Shown here: in pieces, positions 27,344-27,476 of the stretch
Position numbering within the stretch: the stretch's first letter is position 1
How the letters are laid out: the number at the start of each line of letters is the position of its first letter
Source of the DNA: Anaerolineales bacterium
GTDB taxonomy: Bacteria > Chloroflexota > Anaerolineae > Anaerolineales > UBA4823
DNA: 27,476 nt
Assembly: GCA_016932955.1 (NCBI GenBank)
Contig: JAFGBV010000138.1
Span: 1 to 27,476 of the forward strand
Reading direction: 5' to 3'
Notes under the pieces: generated by a model
The model's input: the letters and a program-made list of their open reading frames with translations, nothing else
Database searches by the model: none
What the model was told of the DNA's origin: nothing
Translations under genes and position numbers: made by a program

Positions 27344-27476
27344 TCAAGAAGGGGAATTGACCGTCGTGAGCAGGGTAAAAGCCTGGTCCATATGCCCTTC
27401 GAAATAACGGCGAGCCTGAGCAGCGTTATTATAGCCGGCCCGCTTGATCAAGCCCAAGACCAGATTATGAACCGTC
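27344..27476 (-). CDS. C-terminal end of a probable transposase (partial, cut by window edge)
   Basis: 43 residues of an open frame run off the right edge and end at 27344. The fragment contains VHNLVLGLIKRAGYNNAAQA followed by RRYFEGHMDQAFTLL. This resembles the C-terminal tail of ISAs1/IS4-type DDE transposases, in which a basic helix is followed by a variable ARRYFxxHxxxALxLL-like stretch. The catalytic core lies outside the window, so family and completeness cannot be judged. It occupies the place where rpoB would often be found upstream of rpoC. Confidence 0.45.
   Translation of the reverse strand, partial: TVHNLVLGLIKRAGYNNAAQARRYFEGHMDQAFTLLTTVNSPS

Noticed and set aside
27344..27476. 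C-terminal end of rpoB upstream of rpoC
   Set aside because: The open frame lacks any RpoB C-terminal motif and instead resembles a transposase tail.

Overview
The gene content and sequence style point to the chromosome of an anaerobic, Anaerolineae-like member of the Chloroflexota. This is an inference from three things: lipoproteins with Thr/Pro linkers and TolB/FecR or Asp-box folds, an ABC riboflavin importer under an FMN riboswitch of the type known from Chloroflexus, and many C-terminal zinc ribbons. No rRNA, tRNA or CRISPR array is visible.

Layout. Positions 1-149 hold a palindromic element and the ribosome binding site of the first gene. Positions 150-3786 (+) are a two-gene unit: a FecR/TolB-like lipoprotein and a membrane CHASE2 class III nucleotide cyclase. 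They converge, with almost no spacer, on a long minus-strand operon (15404 down to 3794). In transcription order it reads ccmE, ccmF, ccmH, ccmG, a CcmI-like zinc-ribbon protein, a diheme cytochrome c lipoprotein, ccmA, ccmB, ccmC, ccmD, a CruF-like carotenoid-family membrane protein, and a secreted DUF1906-like/Asp-box protein. This is a complete System I (Ccm) cytochrome c maturation set, but CcmE has Cys (CxxxY) where the usual heme-binding His would be.

Positions 15405-15688 contain a likely promoter region, two terminator-like hairpins and a second copy of the repeat from the window start. A secreted/membrane zinc-ribbon protein follows (15689-16621). Then comes an ABC importer (ATPase, substrate-binding lipoprotein, permease; 16747-19394) preceded by a well-formed FMN riboswitch (19505-19659). 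The riboswitch has a terminator and a directly visible 13-bp antiterminator pairing, so the importer is most likely a RibXY-type flavin transporter.

On the plus strand, a strong promoter (19798-19826) drives a PfkB-family probable adenosine kinase and S-adenosylhomocysteine hydrolase, which together would recycle SAH from methylation. A terminator and a RimJ/RimL-like GNAT acetyltransferase follow. A shared bidirectional terminator separates these from rpoC (22877-27184, minus). rpoC has its own promoter and a leader hairpin and is not preceded by rpoB; the window ends instead in what looks like the C-terminus of a transposase.

No defence or conflict system is visible. The most unusual points are the CxxxY CcmE inside an otherwise full bacterial Ccm operon with an embedded diheme lipoprotein, the FMN riboswitch antiterminator, terminator-like hairpins in the leaders of the kinase/ahcY unit and of rpoC, a Lys-to-Arg change in the cyclase, and the coiled-coil insertion in RpoC.
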